From Dermatemys mawii (taxonomy: Eukaryota; Chordata; Testudines; Dermatemydidae), in the NCBI GenBank assembly GCA_007922305.1, contig ML677462.1, positions 192,868 to 256,867 on the forward strand: a stretch of 64,000 nucleotides of DNA, given 5' to 3'. Position 1 is the first letter of the stretch. Each line of letters starts with the position of its first letter. A program made the position numbers and the translations under genes. Of this stretch, positions 1 to 8,364 are shown piece after piece. The notes beneath the pieces were generated by a model. The model was not told the origin of the DNA. It made no database searches and was given only the letters and a program-made list of their open reading frames with translations.

Positions 1-130
1 AGGGAGGGTTGTGTGGTTGGTTGTATGGGTGGGTGGGTGGGAAGGGATGGAGAGAGGATGGGTGGTTGGATGGGTTGTTGGGCTGGTTGGTTGTAGGACG
101 GGTAGGCAGGGGTGATTGTGTGTGGTGTCC
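1..130. repeat. G/T-rich low-complexity tract
   Basis: Degenerate GGTT/GGGT-type simple repeat. Bases 27-41 form four uninterrupted G triplets separated by single T residues, a perfect G-quadruplex pattern on the plus strand. No coding signal is seen. Confidence 0.7.
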
Positions 131-1310
131 CGCAGCAGTCTGTACTGGGCCCAGTCCTATTTAACATATTCATAAACAATTTGGAAAAGGGGTCAACAGG
201 GAGGTGGCAAAATTTGCAGATGACACAAAACGACTCAAGACAGTTCAGTCCCAGGCCGACTGTGAAGAGCTACAAAAGGATCTGACAAAACTGGGCGACT
301 GGGCAACAAAATGGCAGATGAAATTCAATGTTGAGAAATGCAAAATAATGCACGTTGGGAAACATACAATGATGGGTCTGAATTAGCTGTTACCGCTCAA
401 GAAAGATCTTGGAGTCGTTGTGGAGAGTTCTCAGGAAACATCCATTCAATGTGCCGCAGCTGTCAAAAAAGCGAACAGCATGTGAGGAATCATCAAGAAA
501 GGGATAGATAATAAGACCAAAAATATCCTATTGCCTCTCTATAAATCCATGGTACACCCACACCTGGAATACTGCCTGCAGATGTGGTCACCCCACCTCG
601 TAAAAGATACAGTAGACTCTCGATTATCCAGGATGATAGGGAAAAAATTAATCCTGGTTAATAAAATCCTGGATAATCACCATCCATAGGAAATATCGGG
701 GGGAGGGGGGGAAGGGGTTAGTTCACCAGCCACCCTGCGCTGCGGGAGGGGGTGTTGGTTCACTGGCTGCCCTGCACCCTGGTGGGGTTTTTTTGTTTTG
801 TTTTGTTGTTTGGTGTGCTTGGTGCAGCAACAAAGCCAGAGCCGGCCCAGAGAGTTACGCGTATTTTTTTTGACATCCTGATTAACCCACATCCTGGATG
901 ATCGAGAGTCTATTGTAAACGAATTCAGGCTGGAAATTAGAAAGCAGTTTCTAACCACCAGCGAGGAGAGGCTCAGGACCAGCCCCCCACCAGGAGTGGG
1001 GGGTTGGGGGCAAACAACTTAATTCCTTTGAAAAGCAAGCGGATGAGGGCTGTCACATCCTGCATTGCTTGTGATAGCAGGGACAGGCCTCAGCTGCCCT
1101 GGGGCTCCCTTCTGGGTTACGTTATATGTCACTAATGTTCATGCTTCAGTGCTCCAGCAGGGCCACTGGCAAGGGTCAGGAAGGGATTTGCCCCCAGGTC
1201 AGTTTGGTAGGGACTGGGGGTGGGGAGGGGGGGAGGAGGAGGTTCCCCTTCCTCTGCCACATGGGATGTGGGTCAATTGTGGGATTATCTGGGTGTCTCT
1301 CCCTTAATCA
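131..1310 (+). mobile_element. CR1-type LINE fragment, interrupted by a nested element
   Basis: Translation of 204-386 gives KFADDTK followed by a region ending WQMKFNVEKCKIMHVGK, the familiar reverse-transcriptase segment of CR1-type non-LTR retrotransposons. The frame is broken by stops and shifts on both sides, so this copy is dead. The sequence up to 608 and from 918 onward belongs to one CR1 copy split by the insertion at 610-915. The part around 1160-1290 resembles the CR1 3' region also seen at 49.1-49.4 kb (shared wording such as GGGTCAGGAAGG). The outer limits are approximate. Confidence 0.8.
610..915. mobile_element. Short inverted-repeat DNA transposon (Tigger/mariner-like MITE)
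   Basis: The left end CAGTAGACTCTCGATTATCC is mirrored at the right end by an inverted copy with two substitutions. A TA dinucleotide flanks each side (608-609 and 916-917), the target-site duplication of Tc1/mariner-type elements. At 306 bp it codes for nothing and must have been mobilised in trans. It is inserted in the CR1 copy. Confidence 0.75.
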
Positions 1311-1543
1311 CCAGCCTGCTGCTGGGGGCCCTCAGGCATTGGTGCACCCCAATTCCACCTCTCTGCACAGCACAATCTGGTCTCCCCTGGGCTCTGACAC
1401 GTGGGGATCAGTGTGCCAGTGCCAGGGGGTGGCCGGGGAGATCCAGAAACTCAGGCTGGGTGAGCAGGACTCTTCCGGCCTTGAAGTGAGAGACGCCATG
1501 AACACACAGAGAGCAGGGCTCCTCCCCTCCAGCAGAGGGTGAC

Positions 1544-1548
<5 letters not shown>

Positions 1549-1593
<45 letters not shown>

Positions 1594-1597
1594 CCCC
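1549..1597. repeat. (CA)n microsatellite
   Basis: About 20 uninterrupted CA dinucleotides followed by a short C run. Valine/cysteine-rich open frames across it are artefacts. The flanks 1311-1548 and 1598-1788 show no recognisable gene; part of 1690-1785 looks like old LINE sequence. Confidence 0.95.
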
Positions 1598-1788
1598 ATG
1601 GCTGTTTTCACAGAACTATCCACAATGACTCCAAGAGCTTTTTCCCGAGTGTCAGCAGCAGCTAATTTTGACCCCGTCATTTTCTGTGTCCCCAGGGATC
1701 TGTTCTGGTTCTGTTCTGGGTCCGGTGTCATTTAACAGCTGTGGGAACAGAGAGCGGCCGGATCCAATCTGCAGATGACACCGTAGGG

Positions 1789-2081
1789 CAGGGGGCAGCA
1801 ACCTTTCAGAAGTGAGGTGCCGAGTCTTCATTTCTTCACTCTAATTCAAGGTTTCGTGTGCCAGTGATACATTTTACCATTTTTAGAAGGTCTCTTCCTA
1901 TAAGTCTATAATATAGAACTAAACTAGTGTTGTATGTAAAGTAAATAAGGTTTTTAAATGTTTAAGAGGCTTCATTTAAAATTCAGTTAAAATGCAGAGC
2001 CCTCGGACCGGTGGTCAGGACCCAGGCAATGCGAGTGCCATGGAAAATCGACTTGCGTGCCACCTTCGGCACCCGTGCCAT
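1789..2081. mobile_element. hAT-like nonautonomous element, truncated copy
   Basis: Same family as 27685-27981 in the opposite orientation: shared starts of the form CAGGG..GGCAACCTTTCAGAAGTG and an A/T-rich middle. The far inverted end stops at GTGCCATAGG, where the next element begins, so this copy is truncated. Confidence 0.65.
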
Positions 2082-2200
2082 AGGGTGACCAGATGTCCCG
2101 ATTTTATAGGGACAGTCCCGATGTTTGGGTCTTTTTCTTATATAGGCTCCTATTACCCCCCATCCCCTGTCCCAACTTTTCACACTTGCTGTCTGATCAC
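2082..2200. mobile_element. Short interspersed DNA element, family A (copy 1)
   Basis: Begins AGGGTGACCAGATGTCCCGA and ends TGCTGTCTGATCAC, an imperfect inverted match. Related copies lie at 6471-6588 and 59601-59719, a truncated one at about 7789-7818, and a long derivative at 18366-19230. It has no coding capacity. Confidence 0.7.
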
Positions 2201-3134
2201 TTTAACACACAGCTGGGGCAGAGGGGGCTGGATCCCATAGGAGGCCAGAGCTACAATTTAAAGGGATCTTGATAAACTGGAGGGCTGGGCTGTAGCCAAC
2301 AATCCAAAATTCAACAAGGACCAGCATTTAAAACCGGGCTCTTCTGTCTAGCTGACCAAGGGCTAAATGGAAGTTCGTCAAATTCGGCCTGGAAAGAAGG
2401 TGTCGTGTTTTTCAACAGCGAGAGCAGTCACCCCTCGGGACCCGTTCCCACAGGGTGCCTTGGATTCCCTGTTGCTGGCTGGTTCCGAATCAAGCCGGGC
2501 CTTGTTTCTGCCCCGGGGGTTACTGTGAGGAAGGTCTGTGGCTGGACAGACAGGAGGTCGGACTAAAATCACAAAGGCCCTGGAATCGGCAGATCTACCC
2601 GCAGAGGGTGGCTGGCTCTGGGGAGCGACCCTCCATGCCACCCCGCAGGGAGTGATCGGGCATAGAGCGGACCAGGAGGATCCCTTGGAAACACCCAGCG
2701 CCCCCCCATGCCCGCTGCCCCTCGGCACCGAGAGGTCCTTGGGCCGCATGCCGGCCGGGCTGTGGCTGAAGTCACCCCGAGGGCAGCAGGGGTACAGTGG
2801 GAATCAGACCGTCAGTCCAGAGTGAATCCAGAGTCACTCCCATTCGCGGAACCCCGAGGGGCAGTTCTGGAACACGGGGCCTTCATGACACTGCAGGGTG
2901 TTCTAGAAGGGAGGCCACCACCCCCGGCCACGGAGAGCAGGGGGGTCCCCATACGGCTCCCAGCCACTGCCTGGCACTCCTCTGGCCACCCCCATACATC
3001 CCCCAGCCACTGCCCAGTCCCCCCATCGGGCCACCCCCATACGCCCCCATCGCTTGCTCCAGTGCGGCCCCGACGGTGCCATTGGCCTGTTCCCAAAGCG
3101 CCCCCGTCTCAGCTCCCCCCTCAGCCCCACAGGG
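2201..3134. other. Lysozyme upstream region, no gene seen
   Basis: GC-rich sequence with several open frames on both strands but no recognisable protein. No clear TATA box stands directly upstream of the lysozyme start. Bases 2950-3060 contain proline/serine-type low-complexity repeats. Confidence 0.5.
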
Positions 3135-4622
3135 ATGAGGGTCCTGGGGCTGGTGACCCTGCTGGCCTGCCTGAGCGCGGGGTGCCAGGGGAAGATCTTC
3201 ACCCGCTGTGAGCTGGCGCAGCGGCTGCAGGACAGCGGGATGGACGGATACGAGGGACATAGCCTGGCCGATTGTGAGTGAGCCCTCAGCCGTGTCCCAC
3301 GTCTATGGGGCTGGATGCCCCTCCCGCACCGCTCTCGGTGGGACCTCCCTATGGGGCTGTGCCCCCTCTCACACTGCTCCCCATCTTTATGGGGCTGTGT
3401 GCCCTACACCGCTCCCCATCTTTATGGGGCTGTGTGCCCCACACCGCTCCCCATCTCTATGGGGCTGTGTTCCTCCCCGCCATGGGACCTCCCTATGGGG
3501 CTGTGTCCCCTCTCACACTGCTCCCCATCTCTATGGGGCTATGTGCCCTCCCCCCACCGCTCCCTGTCTCTATGGGGCTGTGCCCTGCTCCCACCGCTCC
3601 CTGTCTCTATGGGGCTGTGCCCCCTAGGGGTCTGCCTAGCATTCTATGAGAGTGGCTTCGACACGGCGGCCGTGAGTGCCAATGAGGACGGCAGCTCCGA
3701 CTACGGGATCTTCCAGATCAACAGTGGCTGGTGGTGCCAGGACGACCAGGGCCCCTCGGAGAATCTGTGCCATGTGCAGTGCCAGGGTGAGGCCACCAGG
3801 GGCGCCGGGCTGCAGGGGGTGGTGGGGCTTGGGGGGTGCTGTGCTGCAGGGGGGCGGGCAGGGAGTCATGGGGGACTCAGTGGGGGGTGCTGTGCTGCAG
3901 GGGACGGGCAGGGGGTCATTGGGGGGGCGCCGTACTGCAGGGGCTCAGCGGGGGCGGGGCATTTGGCTGAGATGTGGTTGGAGCAGCCCTGTCCCCCCCT
4001 CCCCTTTCATCCCAGCCCCCCAACTCTGCAGACTCCCCGAGGGAGCTCCGGGGGTGGGGGAGGCATCCCTGCCTTACCCTCTCTCCCTTACTCCTAGATT
4101 TACTGAAACCCGACATCACGGACGACATCAACTGCGTTAAGAGAGTGGTGCGGGATCCTCAGGGCATGGAGGCATGGTAAGGGGGCTCCCTGGGGGTTGG
4201 GTATTCCCAGAGAAGGAGCTCTGCATCTGGGCACTGGATGAGACCTCCCCATGCAGTGTTATGTGTGGGTTTTCACCGGCTGCCCTGCCCCAGAGGTGAC
4301 TGCATCTCAGCACTGGGCAAGCCATCCCTGTGTGGTGTTATGTGCGGCCGTTCTCCGATTGCCCTGCCCCAGAAGGGGCTGCATCTCAGCACTGCGGGAG
4401 TCATCCCAATGTGGTGTTATGTGTGGCCATTCTCCAAAGCCCCACCCCAGAAATGGTTGCATCTTAGCGCCGGGCGAGCTCTCCCCATGGGTTATCTTTC
4501 AGTGTTACTGTGCTGGTGAACTGCTCTCTCTCATCTGTCACTTCCCCTCCCTCAGGGATGACTGGAAGCAACACTGTGAAAAGCAGGACCTGACCGAGTG
4601 GGTTGAGAGTTGTGATCTGTGA
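3135..4622 (+). CDS. LYZ-like: C-type lysozyme, four exons, complete
   Basis: Hydrolyses beta-1,4 links between N-acetylmuramic acid and N-acetylglucosamine in bacterial walls; secreted. Coding exons are 3135-3273, 3628-3786, 4098-4176 and 4556-4622, each with GT/AG borders; the 159- and 79-bp middle exons match the standard lysozyme gene plan. The product is 147 aa: a 19-residue signal peptide ending CQG, then a 128-residue mature chain beginning KIFTRCEL. All eight cysteines are present. Catalytic Glu35 (AFYESGF) and Asp52 (GSSDYG) are conserved in chicken numbering, so activity is expected. The DITDDINC segment resembles calcium-binding lysozymes and alpha-lactalbumin, but one Asp ligand (position 82) is Lys. 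The C-terminal half is closer to equine-type calcium lysozyme than to chicken lysozyme. Introns 1 and 3 contain tandem repeats. Confidence 0.93.
3318..3627 (+). repeat. Minisatellite filling lysozyme intron 1
   Basis: Eight or more imperfect units of about 30-36 bp built around CATCTCTATGGGGCTGTG fill most of intron 1. The last unit runs into the 3' splice site, so the acceptor of exon 2 (AG at 3626-3627) is made of repeat sequence. Open frames reading LYGAV/SLWGC repeats here are not genes. Confidence 0.9.
4223..4540 (+). repeat. 79-bp tandem repeat in lysozyme intron 3
   Basis: Three units of 78-79 bp start at 4223, 4302 and 4381, each opening with GCATCT; a partial, diverged fourth starts at 4459. 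Shared blocks are GTGTTATGTG and TGCCCTGCCCCAGA. The array ends just before exon 4. Confidence 0.85.
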
Positions 4623-6470
4623 TCTGTGAAGCCTGGGTGCCTCCCCCCGGGGGACGTTTGTCCTCCTCACTGTGTCTGTCTGTCCATTCGCACGAAGGCT
4701 GCCTGCACTGAGCAATCTCAAAGGAATTTATAAACCCTGTTGGTTGAAATCTTCTCGCTGTGTTTCTCCGGTCAGACGCCCGCGCAGGCTGGCAGGGCCC
4801 CGAGAACCTGGCCTGAGACCCGGTGAAGTGAAACCAGTGAAGCGAAGTGAATGAAAACCCTCCAGTGAAAACAGATCAGACCCCTGGGCCCACCCCTACC
4901 CGGTGTCCGGTGCCAGAACCAGCAAAGGAAGCCGGAACCCCTTCCAGCCCGTTTCAGCGGAAAACCCCTCCTGAGCTGTGCCCTGAAGCATGAGGGTAGC
5001 CTGGCGTCTTTCAATGTGTGGGGAGCTCCCCCCGGCAGATAGACACTCGGCGCCTATGTCTCGGGCCCCCCGGCGATGGCCCTGCCCCCTGCAAAGCAGC
5101 TGCCCCGACCTCTTGCTCTCAGGGACTCTGACCCCAGCAGTGGGGAACCTACTGGAGCAGCCCCAAAACTACCCCCGCCCCCACAAATCCAGAAGCGTCT
5201 GGAGGTGGAGGGTTTAATCTGCCTCCCAGCAGTGACCCACACACAACTCATGGGGTCTCTTCCAGAGAGAGCTCCCTAGCAGGCCCATGGGTTGCACAAG
5301 CAGACATGGGTGCCTGTAGGGAGGTTGGCTACCCCGCTCCTAAAAGAAAAGGAGCGCGAACAGCTGGGGGAAGCGGTCGGAGCAGCAGCCACAGATGTGA
5401 CCAGCTCAGTCAGGACCCAGCTGGCCCGGATGAAAGGGCTGGGGGCCGGGAGCTGGGGGAGTCTCTCCAGCGGTGGAGGGAGAAGGACCTGGCTGCTTGG
5501 GACCAGGGTACCTGAAGCAGAGCAGTGATGGGGAATCGGGCAAGGGAGCTCCAGCCTGGCAAACCCCCAAGGCTGAGGCCTCGTCAAAGGCCCCCTCAAA
5601 AGATACTGGGGCTACAGAGGGGCAGCCCAGGGCTAGGCAGAAGCAGCAGGTCCTAACCCCTTGCCAATGATGAGCGGCCACAGTCTGCCCAGGTGAGCAG
5701 GGGCCAGATGAGGACGGGCTGTAGCCACTGAGGCAAGGTGGGGCTGGAGGGTTGGAGGTTCCCTGGGAGGGGAGGCCCAGAGTGTGGGGGCACTGCTGGG
5801 GCACCAGGGTCTGGGAGGGACCCAGGGGGCCTGCGTCAGGCGAGGCAACAGCCAGCAGAGGGCGCTCCGGAGCTGGTGAAAAGCGAATTCCCAAGACGGG
5901 CAGCAGGAGGCGCCGTGCCGGTGAGTCCTCGCCTTGCCACGACGCCTACATCACGCTTGCCAGCACAGCACAGCCCCATGAGGATTTGCACTCGGAGGAG
6001 TCAGCGCCACGGGGCCGGCCACGGGGCGGCTCTCAGGCCACGTCTGTTGAGCGGGACTGAATGGGGAGAATTGTCTGCGGCAGGTCAATTCCCTCCTCTG
6101 ATCTCTCTCGTTTCCGCCTCCCCCTCGCTCAGGAAATGAGCTTCAGGGCAGGTTCACTGCATTTCCTGTGCCTGCGCCAACAGGGGCCCAAGCCACTTCC
6201 TGTTGATTCAATGGGGAGTGAGACTTGGTAACAGGCTTCGTTTCCAGTGGAGACTCAGGGCCCCTTGTCCTAACAGGCCCCGCTGACACGGCGCAAGCAA
6301 GGCGGGGCAGAGAATTCAAAGTCGCCCCTGCTTTGTTCACACATGACCAGAGCCTTCTTAGTGTTGTCATTCCCGGCTGGCGGGGTGGGGGCACCGTCTC
6401 CCCGGGTGACAGTCCCCTGCCCCGTCCGCTTCATTCTCCCCAAGCCCCGATTCAGTCCCCTTAGGTACCA
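4623..6470. other. Lysozyme 3' flank and intergenic DNA, no gene recognised
   Basis: No canonical AATAAA directly follows the lysozyme stop; an A/T-rich AATTTATAAA at about 4727-4736 may serve. From 5280 to 5900 open frames on both strands look like GC-rich noise, although the plus frame at 5292-5528 has some protein-like composition and could be an old retroelement piece. I assign no function. Confidence 0.4.
5851..5867 (+). promoter_or_regulatory. CTCF-type binding motif
   Basis: GCCAGCAGAGGGCGCTC closely matches the vertebrate CTCF core (CCASNAGRKGGCGC). CTCF organises chromatin loops and boundaries. The site lies between the lysozyme and CALHM-like genes. The call rests on motif match alone. 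Confidence 0.5.
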
Positions 6471-6588
6471 GGGGTGACCAGATGCCCTGATGTTGTGGGG
6501 ATGGTCCCGAGAATTGCGGCTTTTTCTTACATCATCATCTCTTACCTCCCAACCCCCGTCCCGATTTTTCATACTTGCTGTCTGGTCC
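6471..6588. mobile_element. Family A short element (copy 2)
   Basis: GGGGTGACCAGATGCCCTGA at the left and TTGCTGTCTGGTCCC at the right match the copies at 2082 and 59601. About 118 bp, noncoding. Confidence 0.7.
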
Positions 6589-6939
6589 CGCTACGCGGTG
6601 CCCATGGGCTCGGCAGGGAGGCTGCTGATCCAAGGAAATGCGCCCCCTGGAGGGTGGGGTTGGTGTCGTTTGTCTATGAGGACAGATCGACCTGCCTCCG
6701 TGGGATCTCCCTGCCCCGATGCGGGTCGGCCTGGAGGGTTGAGGGAGCCTGGTTTTGCTGGAAGGAAAAAGGACTGATCCGGCCCCAGGAAAGCGAAAGG
6801 TGATGAGATCTAATCCAGAGTAGGACTTTGGGCTGTTCCAGCTCAGGTGGTCGCTCGGGGATTTCTCATGATTGCAGCCCCCTTTGTTCTGTTCCATCCC
6901 TACACGGTGGGAATCTTTTGTCTCTGTGGGTCCCCACCA

Positions 6940-7420
6940 CTCACTTCTCAATGGAAAAGCACCAAGATGAAGCTGGATTTCAGTACCAGGTGAAAAGAAC
7001 AGGAGCATTTCATTAGCATAAGCTTTTGAAGGCCAGGTGACAGGGTCACATGTCCTGTGAGACCCCTCTCAAGATACTGGGGCTACAGAGTTCATTCCTC
7101 CCAGCCTGACTCCCTGCAAACGGAGCCATCCACAGCCAATTGTCCTGGCTGATAGGAGCCATCGAGACTCCAAGCCACCATTAATGGCCCACACGTCACA
7201 TCTTTACCATAGGACCTCAGCGTTGTATTTCATATTCCTAGGTTCAGATACAAGAATGATACTTTTATACAAATACGATGAGCACACTCTGTAGATTATA
7301 AGATTTGTAATGATCCCTTACAAGAGACCTTTTGCATGAAGCATATTCCAGTTACATTAGATTCACACTCATTAGCATTTTTATAAAATCATATAGACGG
7401 TAACGTCACAGTATGTTCTT
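6940..7420. mobile_element. LTR-type retroelement fragment (noncoding)
   Basis: A/T-rich sequence with the pattern of LTR repeats in turtle-like genomes: a GTCACATGTCCTGTGAGACC block, then a long segment ending GTCACAGTATG. The LTR remnant at 11.36-12.35 kb, inside the CALHM-like intron, has a corresponding layout and ends in the same CACAGTATG word. No open retroviral reading frame is present. Limits are approximate; 7421-7788 shows nothing I can name. Confidence 0.5.
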
Positions 7421-7866
7421 AGGAAATGTTTTCCTAGCCTGATCTCTCTCTCTCTGTCCAGAGAGGGAAGAAACCAAAAAAGCACAGGCAAACACCCCAC
7501 ACCCAACCCGGATTTGAAGTATCTTCTTTCCTTATTGGCCCTTTTGGTCAGGTGCCAATCAGGTTATTTTTGCATCTTACCCCATACAAGTAAAGATTAC
7601 AGCTACGCAGAAGGGGTTTTATGCTACCCCTTAGCTCTATGTTTATAACAAAAGCCGACTGTTTATTGGTCTGTTCCGTTCATATAGGACATTTACTATA
7701 AAGGTGGGCTGCAGCCTTTTCCATCCAGATTAGAGGAATATTTGAAATCAGCACCTAATCGGTAGATCTCTGCTGTCTGTTCACGATGGGGTGACCAGAT
7801 GTCCTGATATAAAGGGCTCTTACACCCACACATACACTCTGGCACAATTTTCCTCCCTTCCTAGCT

Positions 7867-8349
7867 CAGAGGTGGGCAAACTACGCTTCTGGCTTGCCGC
7901 GGTGGACATTTGGGGGTGGGGGGCAGTTCGGGCATGGGGAACAGGGGCTTGGATAGGCGTGGGAGTCCAGAGGGGCCTGTCAGGGGGCGTGGGTGTGGAT
8001 AGGAGTTGGGGCAGTCAGGGGACAGGGAGCAGGGGGAGTTGGATGGGGGTGGTGTCCTGAGGGGCAGTTGGGGCACGGGTCCCAGGAGGGGGCGATCAGG
8101 GGACAGGGAGCCGAGGGAGTTGGATAGGGGATGGGGTCCCGGGAAGAGGTTGGGGTGGGGGGTCCTGGAGAGGGAGTCAGGGGACAAGGAGCCGAGGAGG
8201 CGGCGGTTGGATGGGTCGGGGACTCTGAAGGGGGCAGTCAGGGGGTGGGAAGTGGGAGGGGGCAGATAGGGGCGGGGTCCAGGCTGTTTTTGGGGGACAC
8301 AGCCTTCCGTACCCAGCCCTCCTCGGGCCAAAAGATTTGCCTACCCTTG
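7867..8349. mobile_element. hAT-like nonautonomous element, family B (copy 1)
   Basis: The left end CAGAGGTGGGCAAACTACG is mirrored by the right end GCCTACCCTTG. Flanking 8-bp sequences TCCTAGCT (7859-7866) and TGCTAGCT (8350-8357) agree at seven of eight positions, the duplication length typical of hAT transposons. The interior is a G-rich degenerate minisatellite. The element ends 16 bp from the CALHM-like stop codon. Confidence 0.7.
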
Positions 8350-8364
8350 TGCTAGCTGGTGACT

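Noticed and set aside
1549..1597. CRISPR-like or coding interpretation of regular repeats
   Set aside because: Simple dinucleotide and minisatellite arrays of a vertebrate genome; no array here has the repeat-spacer structure of a CRISPR.
2708..3211. 167-codon and overlapping frames upstream of lysozyme
   Set aside because: Proline/serine-rich GC-driven sequence without domains, overlapping exon 1 in a different frame.
3315..4097. 260-codon frame across lysozyme intron 1 and exon 2
   Set aside because: Made of minisatellite units running into real exon 2 and intron 2; the spliced lysozyme model explains the coding part.
5292..5900. A retroelement gag-like gene
   Set aside because: The frame at 5292-5528 looks mildly protein-like, but I could not identify a zinc knuckle, protease or other domain, and the neighbouring frames are not continuous.
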